From Carallia brachiata (Eukaryota > Streptophyta > Magnoliopsida > Malpighiales > Rhizophoraceae), in assembly GCA_021464245.1 (NCBI GenBank), contig JADCRB010000026.1, positions 4,129,769-4,193,768 on the forward strand: a stretch of DNA of 64,000 nt, written 5' to 3'. Position 1 is the first letter of the stretch. Every line of letters starts with the position of its first letter. Position numbers and translations under genes: made by a program. Below are positions 23,185 to 32,677 of the stretch, in pieces. The notes beneath the pieces were generated by a model. That model was not told where the DNA came from, searched no databases, and saw only the letters and a program-made list of their open reading frames with translations.

Positions 23185-24164
23185 CACATCCTGTTGCTCA
23201 TGGACAGCTACAGCTAGAGACACGGCAACTCCAGTCACAACCAGCAAATGATTGGCTTTCACAACCATTGGCTTATGGATTAGAAGCAACTAATGAGAAT
23301 TTGAATGCGGACCAAGTTTCAGATCCTGCCATGCGCAAAGGTTATCCTCGGCAAAGCTGAAGGTTGAGCTGCTTAAATGGCTTTTGCATCCCTTCTTAAT
23401 TGTATTGCTTTCGTGATAATCCCTTTGTCCCTTGTACAACACAATGCATCATTGCAGGAGTTCAAATCTTTAGGTCTATGATGTTTGAAAACTTTGTCTA
23501 ACTGATCCATTTTACACATCAATTGAGATTATAATTTGACAATTGATGGAATCGGCAGTTTATGTTCTCTTCGGTTGATATGGGAAGTTGAAAACAGTCA
23601 CGACCTGTTGTTGTGTGGGATTGGTTGATGGTGTGAACTGATTGGATTGCCTCTTCACTATTCACTTGAGGTCATTTTTTTGTAGTGAGTTAATCCTATG
23701 TTACATGAATAGCAAACATTATTGATTCATCAAACTTTTTCATAAATAATCATTAGCAAATTAGTAACATACTTTATAATTTATTTCAGTTTCTACCGCT
23801 TACACATTGATTAAAGCAGCATTTTTTTTGTTAAGCTTGGATGGGATTAATTTCCAAATAGGTGAAAAATAGGAATCAGCTTTTAATAACTCCCTTATTG
23901 ATGGATGTAATTTTAGGAAAAGGTTCCGGGAATCGGTGCATTAAGTAATCGGTGCAAAGAAAACGTTAAAGTCTTAGCTTTTTCATCATCCCAGATTTTG
24001 CTCTTCTCTGTCAAGTTCTTGAAGAGTTGCCATCTTGGGAAGTTTTTTGTTCTCTAACTCAATCTTTAATGTCATAGTTTTTGCCTCTTCTTTCTAAGTT
24101 TCTTTATCCACATGATCAGATCAAAAGACCTTTTAGGCTTAAGCTATATATGTTTTTCTCTCTC

Positions 24165-24350
24165 AGCAAGCATACATGTCCTGGTAAATTTGTTTTGGAT
24201 TTTGTTCCGATTTAAACTAAGACAGATATTTTTGAAACGAAAATTGATATTTTTGAAACATTTGTTATTTGTATATTTCAAAAATATCAGTCGCAATTTC
24301 AACCGAGACAAAAATAGAGACAAATTCACTGGGATACCAAACTTTTTTTC
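24165..24350. mobile_element. MITE family copy 1
   Basis: An AT-rich block of about 190 bases carries the inverted words GATATTTTTGAAAC and TTTCAAAAATATCAG near its centre. The same design is present at 35820-36020, 43215-43430 and 43440-43660. It has no coding capacity, and I could not fix its ends or target duplication. Confidence 0.5.
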
Positions 24351-25265
24351 TTTCTATTTTTGGGATCATCTAAACTATTGCATGGCAGTACAAGAGGTAT
24401 TGTGAATGCTAATTATCACCATTATCTAAAGGAATAAGAAATTGCTAAAGATGAAGAAGAGGTTTAACAAATTTAATTTTCTTTTCGTTGGTGGAAGTCC
24501 TAAATTATCCTTGAGTTGCGAAATTTGACTCTTAAGCCTCACTTATGTTCACTTTTTTATTAATTTGGCAGAAGAGAACAATTGAATGATGTTATTATAG
24601 ATAATAGATATCGAAGCATAAATTTATGGAAAATAACATACAATTTTTTTTTTTTTTTAAACTAGTAGTCCAGCAATTAGAGGATGGGTGAGGGAAAGAT
24701 GAGTTGAAGCCCAATCTTCATAGCCGGAGGCCATTGCTGTGTCCTCCAATGTTGTTTCAGTTTGCAGCAATGCAGTCCTGTTTCGGACCTAGGGCGACAT
24801 TTAGTGAGTTTTTCCTATGTAAAATTAAGCGTTTATTAATTTTATTATTTATTTAAATGAGCAAAATTTACTTACAATTTAACACTATATAATTTATTTT
24901 TTAATTTTTTATTTTAAGTGAATCTCATTTATTATGTAATATAAAAATATGAATAAATAATACTCATTAAAAAATATAAGTTAAATGAAAATTTTCCTGT
25001 AAAATTAATGGCTTTTTTTTTTGGGTAATAATCATTTATCTATTTTTTTAATTTCTAATTTACGCATTGATTGAAACAAAATAGAAATTTTAGGAAAACA
25101 GGGGACCCAAAACGTAATATCCCATTTACATTTTGATTCCTTGGAACCAAAGAAAACAAAAGGCAGCGGGAGCGGAAGATATTTGAAAACAAAAAGGGAA
25201 GAAACATTCCAAATTAGCGGGGGAGTCCTTTGTACAAGCGGAATGCGAAATCCCTCTTTGTGCCG

Positions 25266-25273
25266 TATATATA
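25266..25273 (+). promoter_or_regulatory. TATA box of NAC-B1
   Basis: TATATATA lies about 510 bases upstream of the NAC-B1 ATG. The same sequence is at the equivalent place in NAC-B2 (34274-34281). The long distance implies a leader of roughly 480 nt. A TTTGTTTCAG acceptor-like site near 25731 suggests that part of it may be an intron. Confidence 0.5.
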
Positions 25274-25410
25274 CAGACGTTGCCTCTCAGATTTCTCATT
25301 CTCTTAGATTGTTTGTCTCTGGTTCGTTCTGTCTACGTAGTCTCGTAGTTTTTGCAATCTATTTCTTGTTGCCTTTGCATGAGATTAGCAGCTTTGATTA
25401 ACCGAGTGCA

Positions 25411-25640
25411 CTAACCCCTCTAAAGATCTGGTCTTTTTGATCAAGAAAAGGCCAGGAATTTCGGTCGAACCCCTCTAAAGATCTGGTTTTTTTGATCGAG
25501 AAAAGGCCAGAAAGTTCAGTTAAACCCCTCCGAAGATCTGGTCTTTTTGATCAAGAAAAGGCCAGAAATTTTGGTTAAACCCCTCTAAAGGTCTGGTTTT
25601 TTTTATCAAGAAAAGGCCAGAAATTTTGGTAAATACCCTT
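25411..25640 (+). repeat. Palindromic leader repeats of NAC-B1, 4 copies
   Basis: Four tandem copies of the 54-base unit (CCCCTCTAAAGATCTGG, T run, TTGATCAAGAAAAGG, CCAGAAATTT) lie between the TATA box and the ATG. Variants differ by single bases, such as GATCGAG for GATCAAG. Confidence 0.9.
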
Positions 25641-25776
25641 TGTTTATTGACACAGAGTAGAGCCCCATAAGGAAACCATAACTGAATTGCCTGTAATCTT
25701 CGTTCTTACGTATTTGTGTGTTTGTTTCAGTCTGTTAAAAATCAAACTTGATTGCCAGAAAAGAACAAGAAAAAAC

Positions 25777-26616
25777 ATGTCAGATAATGCTGAAAGAGTT
25801 CAGTTTCCAATCGGATTTCGATTTGCCCCAGACGAGGAAGAGTTGGTGGGGGATTACCTCTACAAGAAGAAGATGGGAACACTGACGCTATTTGAGAAAG
25901 GGCTGGTGACAGAGTGTGATTTGTACGGCGAAAAAGAGCCCTCGGAGATATGGGAGATGTCTTCACGAAGAAATATGAGTGAATTTGAAGATCTATTCTT
26001 CTTCACCAAGTTGAAGAAGAAATTTTCCAATGGTAACGCCTCACATATCAATCGCCTTGTTGGGGTTAGTGGGGGTAAATGGCATGGTGTGGATTCTGAG
26101 GCAACCATTAAGGCTCCAATTGAAGGTCATCAGAATTCTATTGAGGGATCGAGAAGGAGATTCAGTTATAAGAATCCCAATTCTGATCAGAATGGCCGTT
26201 GGATCATGCATGAGTACACTTTAAAACAGTCCAACGATGATGTAGCCCTCTGTCGATTGAGAAAGAAACACTCTAAGAGCGAGGCTGAGATACTGGTAAA
26301 TGGATCTGCTGATAAGAATAAGAGGAATCCAGAATTTGAGGAGACCCTGCATAAGAAGAGGAAGCTGAATCAAAACGAGACCTTGACGGCTAATGAAGAA
26401 TTGGTAGAGAATTTACAAGGAAACCAGAATATGGGCCTTGCATATTTCAATGATGAAGGGGCAACAATTGCAGCAATTGTACTGGCTGATGGGAATTCGT
26501 CTGCGGAAAGTAACAGTCAGGAGAAAATTGGAGCTGCCACTGTTGATGATGGAATTGTTTGGGAAGGCTTGGAAGGTACGGAGTTCAGTTTTGAGGAGCT
26601 GTTAGGTCCTATGTGA
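25777..26616 (+). CDS. Divergent NAC-domain protein, NAC-B1
   Basis: A single exon of 279 residues starts at ATG 25777 (MSDNAERVQFP), the first ATG after the repeated leader. The NAC fold is recognisable: subdomain A FPIGFRFAPDEEELVGDYL, then CDLYGEKEPSEIWEM, LFFFTKLKKK, GGKWHG and WIMHEYTL with a trailing LCRLRKK. The usual DNA-contact motif WKATGKDK is absent (KWHGVDSEAT instead), so sequence-specific DNA binding is uncertain. Basic clusters KNKRNPE and KKRKLN could serve nuclear import. The C-terminus is acidic (EGLEGTEFSFEELLGPM), as in an activation region. There is no KH-type tail. The TGA stop coincides with the first three bases of a solo LTR, so the 3' UTR and polyadenylation must come from that LTR. 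It is probably a nuclear regulator; targets are unknown. Confidence 0.8.
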   Translation: MSDNAERVQFPIGFRFAPDEEELVGDYLYKKKMGTLTLFEKGLVTECDLYGEKEPSEIWEMSSRRNMSEFEDLFFFTKLKKKFSNGNASHINRLVGVSGGKWHGVDSEATIKAPIEGHQNSIEGSRRRFSYKNPNSDQNGRWIMHEYTLKQSNDDVALCRLRKKHSKSEAEILVNGSADKNKRNPEFEETLHKKRKLNQNETLTANEELVENLQGNQNMGLAYFNDEGATIAAIVLADGNSSAESNSQEKIGAATVDDGIVWEGLEGTEFSFEELLGPM

Positions 26617-27056
26617 AGTTGCGGTTGATGTTGCTGTTCTGCTTCCCCAGACAGCAAGGCATTTTATTGGAAGCTACAGAAATTTCAGTTAAGTTAGTTA
26701 ACTTGAGGCAGCTGGTCTATTCTGGGACTTGAGTTAGCTTACTTATCTTGCATTCTAGTGGTTTAACCTAAGCGTCTTTGAATTATAGCCTTTAGCTTAG
26801 TCTATATCACGATGTCATCAAAGCAATCAGCTGGCTTATCAAGCTGTCAAATTTGAATTTGTAATTGAAGTTTGAATTCTGTAACTACGCTTATATGATC
26901 AATGAAAGACGAGGAATATGTTATGCTGGAAATTCTCTCTTTCCCTCTCGTTTTCTCTCACTTCTCTTCTCTGTAAACCAGAAGCATAGCTTCTCTTTTG
27001 AACCTTCTTAGAAAAACTGATCCAAGTGTGGTTAAAAGATATAAAAAGAAACAACA
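26614..27056. mobile_element. Solo LTR inserted at NAC-B1 stop codon
   Basis: A 443-base block runs TGAAG...AACA and is flanked by the 5-bp duplication CTATG (26609-26613 and 27057-27061). The paralogous NAC-B2 gene has the uninterrupted site CCTATGTGACG at 35567-35577. No internal retrotransposon sequence remains, so this is a solo LTR. Words such as CAAGCTGTCAA and a pyrimidine-rich right half resemble the copia LTR at 17615, which suggests a related but diverged family. Confidence 0.85.
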
Positions 27057-27061
27057 CTATG

Positions 27062-27124
27062 TGACGCCATTCATTCCCATAATACCTCGAATAAGAAAAG
27101 AAGGAAAAAAAAAAAAAAAAGGAT
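27062..27124 (+). other. NAC-B downstream flank running into A tract
   Basis: CGCCATTCATTCCCATAATA matches the sequence after the NAC-B2 stop. It ends in a run of about 16 A, and the KH-tail remnant begins directly after. Confidence 0.7.
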
Positions 27125-27255
27125 CGCACGATGAACCAGCAAACAATGGGCTTTTACAGCCATCAGTTTACGGATCAGAGACGTGCGATGAGAATTCAAA
27201 TGCGGACCGCGTCTCAAATCCTGCAGTGCAGCAACCTGTTCCTTCGCAAAGCTGA
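27125..27255 (+). pseudogene. KH tail remnant (last ~40 codons)
   Basis: The frame contains QPSVYGSETCDENSNAD and VSNPAVQQPVPSQS before TGA at 27253-27255. This is closer to the KH gene's own tail end (VSNPAVQEPVPSQS) than to the NAC-A tails (VSDPAMQKGYPRQS). It has no start, so it is a fragment of a duplicated KH gene, not of a NAC-A gene. Confidence 0.85.
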
Positions 27256-27622
27256 AGGTTGAGCTGCTTTAATGGGCTTTTGCATCCCTTTCTGATCATA
27301 TCGCTTTCATGATAACATCATTGCCTCTTGTATTACTCACTGCATCATTGCAGGAGTTCAAATCTTTAGTCTCCCATATTTGAAAATTTTGTCTAATTTA
27401 CCCATTATCACATTCATTGAGACTTATTTGACAAATGATAGAATTTGCAGTTTCACATTCTCCCCTGTTGTTGTTTTTATGAAAACAGCCATTGCAGGTT
27501 CTGATTGAAAATTTCTGTATTCAGTGGTCTATTGTATGTTTAAGTTTGCCACCGATCTGGTTTTCCACAGGGAGCTCTGCCTTACTATTTGTAGTCACCA
27601 AATTTTTCGGGCCCGACCAGTT
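27256..27622 (+). repeat. Duplicate of KH 3' flank
   Basis: This is colinear with 10481-10840 (GCTGCTTTAATGGGCTTTTG, later GTATTCAGTGGTCTATTG and GCCACCGATCTGGTTTTCC) up to CCGACCAGTTG near 27623. There the LINE fragment begins. Confidence 0.8.
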
Positions 27623-27623
27623 G

Positions 27624-28907
27624 AACTGACAGTTGACAAATTTTGGGTCCAGGGTGTCGGATGGAATTGGCCGCTCCTTGAATCCAAATTACCACTGCAA
27701 CAGAGGCGAGTTTTGGCTGCTTTTGTTCTTCGACAAGGACATGAGGATAATGATCGGTTATGTTGGGGAGGGTCTGTTGATGGTGCTTTCACTGTTAAGT
27801 CGGCTTATGCAAATTTATTGCCCGCTGCTCCTAGTTCGTGTTGGGAGCCAAGGTTGGCTTGTCTTTGGAAAGTTAAAGTTCAGGAAAGGGTCCGTTGCTT
27901 TCTCTGGAAGATTGCCCATGCACGAATTATGACCAATTTTGAACGTTGGAGGCGGGGCTTCTCTGAGTCTGCTTTGTGCCCACTCTGTGGGGATTATGAA
28001 GAAACCCTTTTGCACCTCTTGCGTGACTGTCCTCGAGCCGCAGCTCTCTGGAAAGCTTTGCTTTTGCCATCCTCAACGCCTCAATTCTTTCGTGCTTCTC
28101 TTCAGGATTGGCTAGCATGGAACTTAACTGGTAATCATGGACGAGCTCGTGTGGTGTCTTAGCCAGCTACCTTTTCTACAGCTTGTTGGTGGCTTTGGCG
28201 CTGGAGGAATGATGCAGTGTTTGCAAATAAGAGGCTTAGCACCTATCCGGTTGAGTTCATTTTGCAACAAAGTGACTTGGGGCCTCACTTGGACCCGCTG
28301 ATGCCTGATGGTCGCTCTGATTCCCATGCGCCACATCCCTTTTTAATTGGTTGGCGTCCCCCTGATGGGGAATGGATAAAGCTCAATACCGATGGCACGG
28401 CCAAGGGGTCCAGGGGCGATGCTGGAGCTGGTGGATTATTGCGTGATTTGCATGGCAAATGGTTAGCTGGGTTTGCTCACAATATTGGCTTCTGCTCTGC
28501 CTTGGCTGCTGAACTATGGGGTCTCTTTTTCGGCCTGGATCTAGCTTGGCATTGTGGCTATCGGCAGATTTGCGTCGAAGCCGATTCTAGTGTCGCCCTT
28601 AATTGTCTAAAATCGACAGTCCCTACTACTCATCCTCTTGCCAACCTCATCCATAATTGTAAGGACTTATTGCAGCGGGATTGGAGTGTGAGGTTTTGTC
28701 ATGTCTTACGCGAAGCTAACTTTGCTACGGACTGGTTAGCTAATCATGCCTACGCACTTGACTGGGGCTTTCATTTTTTAACTGCTCCACCCTCTGGATT
28801 ACTTCCTATTTTGTATCAGGATATGATTGGGGTCCATTGGTCCCGTGGTACTCACTAGTCTTGTAACCGGCTGTTAATGCCTTCTTTCAGATCAAAAAAA
28901 AAAAAAA
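27624..28907 (+). mobile_element. 5'-truncated LINE with RNase H and poly(A)
   Basis: The reading frame begins inside the C-terminal part of a plant non-LTR retrotransposon ORF2. It has a zf-RVT zinc-binding region (CPLCGDYEETLLHLLRDCPRAA near 27976-28047), then a full RNase H-like domain (LNTDGTAKG, AELWGL, VEADSS and NFATDWLA carry the acidic residues). A single TAG at 28160 replaces an expected Trp and splits the frame into 27624-28162 and 28163-28858. It ends with TAG at 28856-28858 and an A run at 28894-28907. The endonuclease and most of the reverse transcriptase are missing. I found no clear target duplication. Confidence 0.85.
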
Positions 28908-30793
28908 AGTTTGGTACTCAATATGCTGGTACAGAGATTTAGTATACATATTATAACGATCTTAATCATTTATATAACAAAATTGATAAAACATGATACA
29001 AAAAATTAACAAGTTATTTTTGTTGTAAAAATAATAAGCACAGTTATAAAAATAATCAAATTCGTCACAAAAAAATATAATTTATCTGTGTACCATCTTT
29101 ATACTAATATATGTGTAATAAATCAAGCCTTAGAAATATTATGTATTTATTAAACCTAGAAAACATAACATACGGTTGTTTTAGCAGCATTTCAGATCCA
29201 GTTCGTCGTGAGACGGTTCCGTTTGGGAACCGAGACTAACGTGCGGTGAGGTTATATTATGCTACCGTTCACGTGAATAGCAAACATTGCTCATAGATTG
29301 TTCCTTTTTTATAATTAATCATTGGTCGATCATTATCAAATTATATGTTTCCCCTTTTAAAAAAAAAAATGCGAGAGCGATAGTGAATACCCACAATCTC
29401 GCCAAAATAATGTCAAAGTTGGATGCAATGAATGTACTACACAGTAAATTAAATTACTACACTAAATTCGTAGAAAAGTATATTTCATAATATATAGTGT
29501 ACAGTAAGAGATATCAATTTCTCTTAAAAATTATGTAAAAATAGATGTAAATTGAGTCTTATTTTGTATCTCGGAACGTTCGAAGGAATATCTGCCTGAC
29601 AGTGACTTTGCCTTTGAACCACAACACAAGGTCGGCTACATATTTCTTTTTAGTCTCTACCGCTTGTAGATGGATTAAAATAATCTTTTTTCTTTAGTGA
29701 AAATCAATCGGGTTTATTTACAAAAGCACAGTGGTGGGGCAGAGAAAAATGGTCAGAGATGAGTTTGCACCGTCAATCTCACCGATCGAACAAAATTTTT
29801 TTCAAAAGTTTGGAACTTTTCCTTTGAAAAAACAACCTATTATTTAAGGGTTTGGTTTAAGAGACACAGGAATTATATTTAAGATTTGTCTTAATATATA
29901 TATATAAAGATATATATATATATAAAGAGTACTTAACTATCATTTTTTTTTTTAACTCTATTAATAAAAAAATAATAAAAAAATTAAAATATAAATTATC
30001 ATTTTATTTTTTATTATTTTTTATTATTATAATTATAAAAAATTGACAATTAATTATTTATTTCATACGTTAAAAATCAAAACATTTGTGGGGGCTCTTA
30101 AACTTTTTTTTGTTTTTTAAACTAACAATTTTTGATCTTGCAGATTCTCCTCGTCAACTCATTATGACTTTGTTCTCACTAAATTTCACTGCCCATCAAC
30201 CTTTTCTGTATTTGCAAACAGGTGAGAAATAGGGATGAACTTGTAGTGACTTGGCTTATTGTACAGATGAGTAAAATTTTAGGAAAACAGCGTAACTGAA
30301 TCATAATTCCAATTTACCGTTTACATGCTTAGAACGCAAGAAAACAAAAACAGACGGAAGGAGGGAGATTTGAAAGCAAAAGGGGAAACAGACGGTGATA
30401 CACAGAGAGAGATTTGGAAACAAAAGCCATAACGTTCAAGGCGCCAAAGATCCACAGAGTTTAAAGGCTCAGCTTTTTTTCATCATCCCAGAATTTTTCC
30501 TTACTCTCACATTCTTTAAAAGCTGCGATCTTGAGAAGTTTCTGCTCTCTTTCTCATTCTTTAATCTCATAATTTTTACATTGTTTTGCTTCCTGAGTGC
30601 CTTTGCGTTGAACAAAGTGGAAAAATCCTTCTTCTCTGGCTTTCTTGACCAAGAAAACCAGAGTCTTGCCCTGTTTCTTGACGCAGAGTAGTGCGGCAGA
30701 AGAACCCGTCGGTGAATTCTTGACGTTCTCCTTTATTTTCCCACTGTTGAGGACAAAGGGTTGCCGGAAAACAAAGAATAATTCTTCACAAGG
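28908..30793 (+). other. Spacer and upstream region of NAC-A3
   Basis: AT-rich filler (28908-29150) is followed by the recurring flank segment (CATACGGTTGTTTTAGCAGC near 29168), TA repeats at about 29897-29935, and the A-type NAC upstream region from about 30235. The leader palindrome TCTGGCTTTCTTGACC (then AAGAAAACCAGA) lies at 30634-30661. No coding sequence is seen. Confidence 0.55.
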
Positions 30794-32677
30794 ATGGATA
30801 TACGGCGGGGAAAGATGAAAGAAACTGCTGGTGGACCTGGAAACCCTCCTGGACAACTGTTTCCGGCGGGATTTCCGTTTAACCCACCGAACGAACAGTG
30901 GATTTTGAATTACCTCTACAAGGGACAGAAAGGAATGCTGACGGAAAGCGAGAAGGCCATGGTGGTGGAGTGTGATCCATACGGGGATAACCATCCATGG
31001 GAGATCTGGGAGATGCTTGGGGGTGAGCATCTGCCCAAGTCTCAAGTTCTTTTCTTCTTTACCAGGTTGAAGCGTAAAGGCGGTGGCTTCAAACGCACTG
31101 TTGGGTGGTTCGATGAGGGTCTATGGGAGCAAAAGGAACGTGTAAGTATTCAGGCATCGGTTGAAGGAGAGGATAATAAGACCCTTTGCGTTGAGGGAAT
31201 TAAGAAGAAGTTTCGTTACAGTAGTTACCAGCCTTTTCTCAAGCGTTGGTTCCTGCATGAATACACCCTAAACACTGAGTCCAATCATGTAGCCATCTGT
31301 CTATTGAGACAGAAAGACAAATCTGATGCTACTAAATCTACAGGACAGGGCAATGCTGAGATACTGGAAACGAGATCCGCTAAGAATAAGAGGAAGCCAG
31401 AATTCGATGAGACTGCATGTACTAGCAATGAAAACCTACACATAAACAAGAAGCTGAATATCGGGGGGCCACCAATTGCACCAACTGCACCGGTTGATCA
31501 GTTTCCTATCCTGGAAAGTAGTCATGTTCCGGATACAACTGGACCTGACGACTTTTCCTTTTTGACTGATGATTGTGGTTTCCTTTCAGATTGGTCAATG
31601 GATTTTGACTTCAGTGCTGATCTGCAAGATCCAGTAAGTGACAACTGCTAGGTTTTTTCTTTTTTTTTTTTTTGGCAATGTATTTGTGTTAAAGGTTCTG
31701 ATTTAAGTTAGGACTTGAACAATGTATTCCAGGCATTTTCTTTTTCTGTTGTTTCCTTGTTTGCATTCCTCTGCTAAATATTGTTCCTTTCCCAGAATCC
31801 CTTCTGCCCAACTGCATCAAGTAACCATCCACAGTCAGGATACCCCGCCATGGAAAATTTGGGCCAGCCAGAACAACCTACAATGGAGCAGCAGCCCCAG
31901 TACCCATGCACACCACCAGGAAATCATCCCACACCTCCTCCATACTATAGCAACTACCCAACCCAGGAACCATCTTGGTATCCGCCAAACCCATCGACCA
32001 TACCTCAAACAACTCTGCAAACAACTGGTTATGATTCTTATGGACGACAACCACAAGTGGGATCAGCTGCATCTAATCTCGGCTATAGCTACAGCCAGAC
32101 GCTTCCTGTTGCCAGCCAGAGTTACTCTCAGGGCTACAGACAGCAACCACCGATGTATGGACAAAATTTCCCCAACCAGTTTACGAATCTGGAACAGCAG
32201 AATCTGCATACACTTCCAACTTATGGACCACCTAATGTGGCATCTCAACAGCATGAGACAGTTTCTTCCGAACGGACTCAACCAGCTTCTGCATATCCGC
32301 CACCTGCTTATATTCAACCAAGCTTCACCAGCCAACCCCAAGGTCAATCAGGGTATGATCAGACAGGTTATAACCAGACTGCTTATGGAGGATTGCAGCA
32401 AAGCCTAGTCCCACCCTCACCCTCAACGATTCGGTCGATGTATGGACAAGGTGGATATTCTGTCCAGCCAACACCTGCAACTGCAAATTATGATCAGGGG
32501 ACACATCCTGTTGCTCATGGACAGCTGCAGCTAGAGACACAACAACTCCAGTCACAACCAACAAACGATTGGCTTTCACAACCATTGGCTGATGAATTAG
32601 AAGCAACTAATGAGCATTTGAATGCGGACCAAGTTTCAGACCCTGCCATGCAGAAAGGTTATCCTCGGCAAAGCTGA
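30794..32677 (+). CDS. NAC-A3 fused to KH-type Gln/Tyr/Pro tail
   Basis: Two exons, 30794-31633 (280 codons) and 31796-32677 (293 codons plus stop), are joined by a 162-base intron with donor CCA/GTAAGT, a long T-rich tract and acceptor TTTCCCAG. The intron is phase 0 on both sides, so the predicted protein has 573 residues. Residues about 22-160 are a divergent NAC domain: FPAGFPFN, EQWILNYLYK, HPWEIWEMLGG, LFFFTRLKRK and WFLHEYTL. The WKATGKDK DNA-contact motif is not preserved. SAKNKRKPE may be a nuclear signal. The second exon matches the tail exon of the KH gene at 9579-10480 throughout: repeated Gln, Pro and Tyr with YSQTLPV, MYGQN and QSGYDQTGYNQTAYGG, ending GYPRQS. Without splicing, the NAC exon reads 5 codons into the intron and stops at TAG 31649-31651. 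Both exons are clean, unlike the sister copies. Role inferred: a NAC-derived regulator with an acquired low-complexity region. Confidence 0.72.
31634..31795 (+). other. Captured intron joining NAC exon to tail
   Basis: The intron resembles the 3' part of the KH gene intron that precedes its tail exon (9059-9578). Shared words include CTAGGTTT, a T run, AAAGGTTCT, GTTGTTTCCTTGTTT and the TTTCCCAG acceptor. The likeness begins about 15 bases after the NAC donor, which places the fusion point at about 31648, matching KH position about 9440. Confidence 0.65.

Larger units (their letters stand above)
22135..23360 (+). pseudogene. KH-type tail of unit 2, split by TRIM
   Basis: The second half of a KH-type tail exon runs from 22136 to 22315 and continues at 23190-23360, ending at TGA 23358-23360 with the same GYPRQS end as the unit 3 tail. 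A TRIM element interrupts it. Its 5' half is missing, replaced by the copia right LTR. The pieces read in frame with the unit 3 tail, but they have no start and no NAC exon to attach to. Confidence 0.85.
23361..25410 (+). other. Spacer between tail A2 and NAC-B1
   Basis: KH 3' flank (to about 23620) is followed by an orphan NAC-type leader (about 23930-24140, with TTTTTCATCATCCCAG and AGTTCTTGAAGAG), a MITE copy (24165-24350) and AT-rich sequence. A T-run-led insertion of about 110 bases is seen near 24640-24755 relative to the matching spacer at 14520. The NAC-B promoter region comes last. No open frame here looks coding. Confidence 0.55.

Noticed and set aside
27595..28336. Minus-strand and alternative-frame ORFs over the LINE
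   Set aside because: They overlap the zf-RVT and RNase H frame, which carries all the recognisable motifs.
31722..32606. Alternative-frame and antisense ORFs over the NAC-A3 tail exon
   Set aside because: The His/Ser-rich and Arg-rich translations are shifts of the Gln/Tyr/Pro tail. The repeated codons keep several frames open by composition alone.
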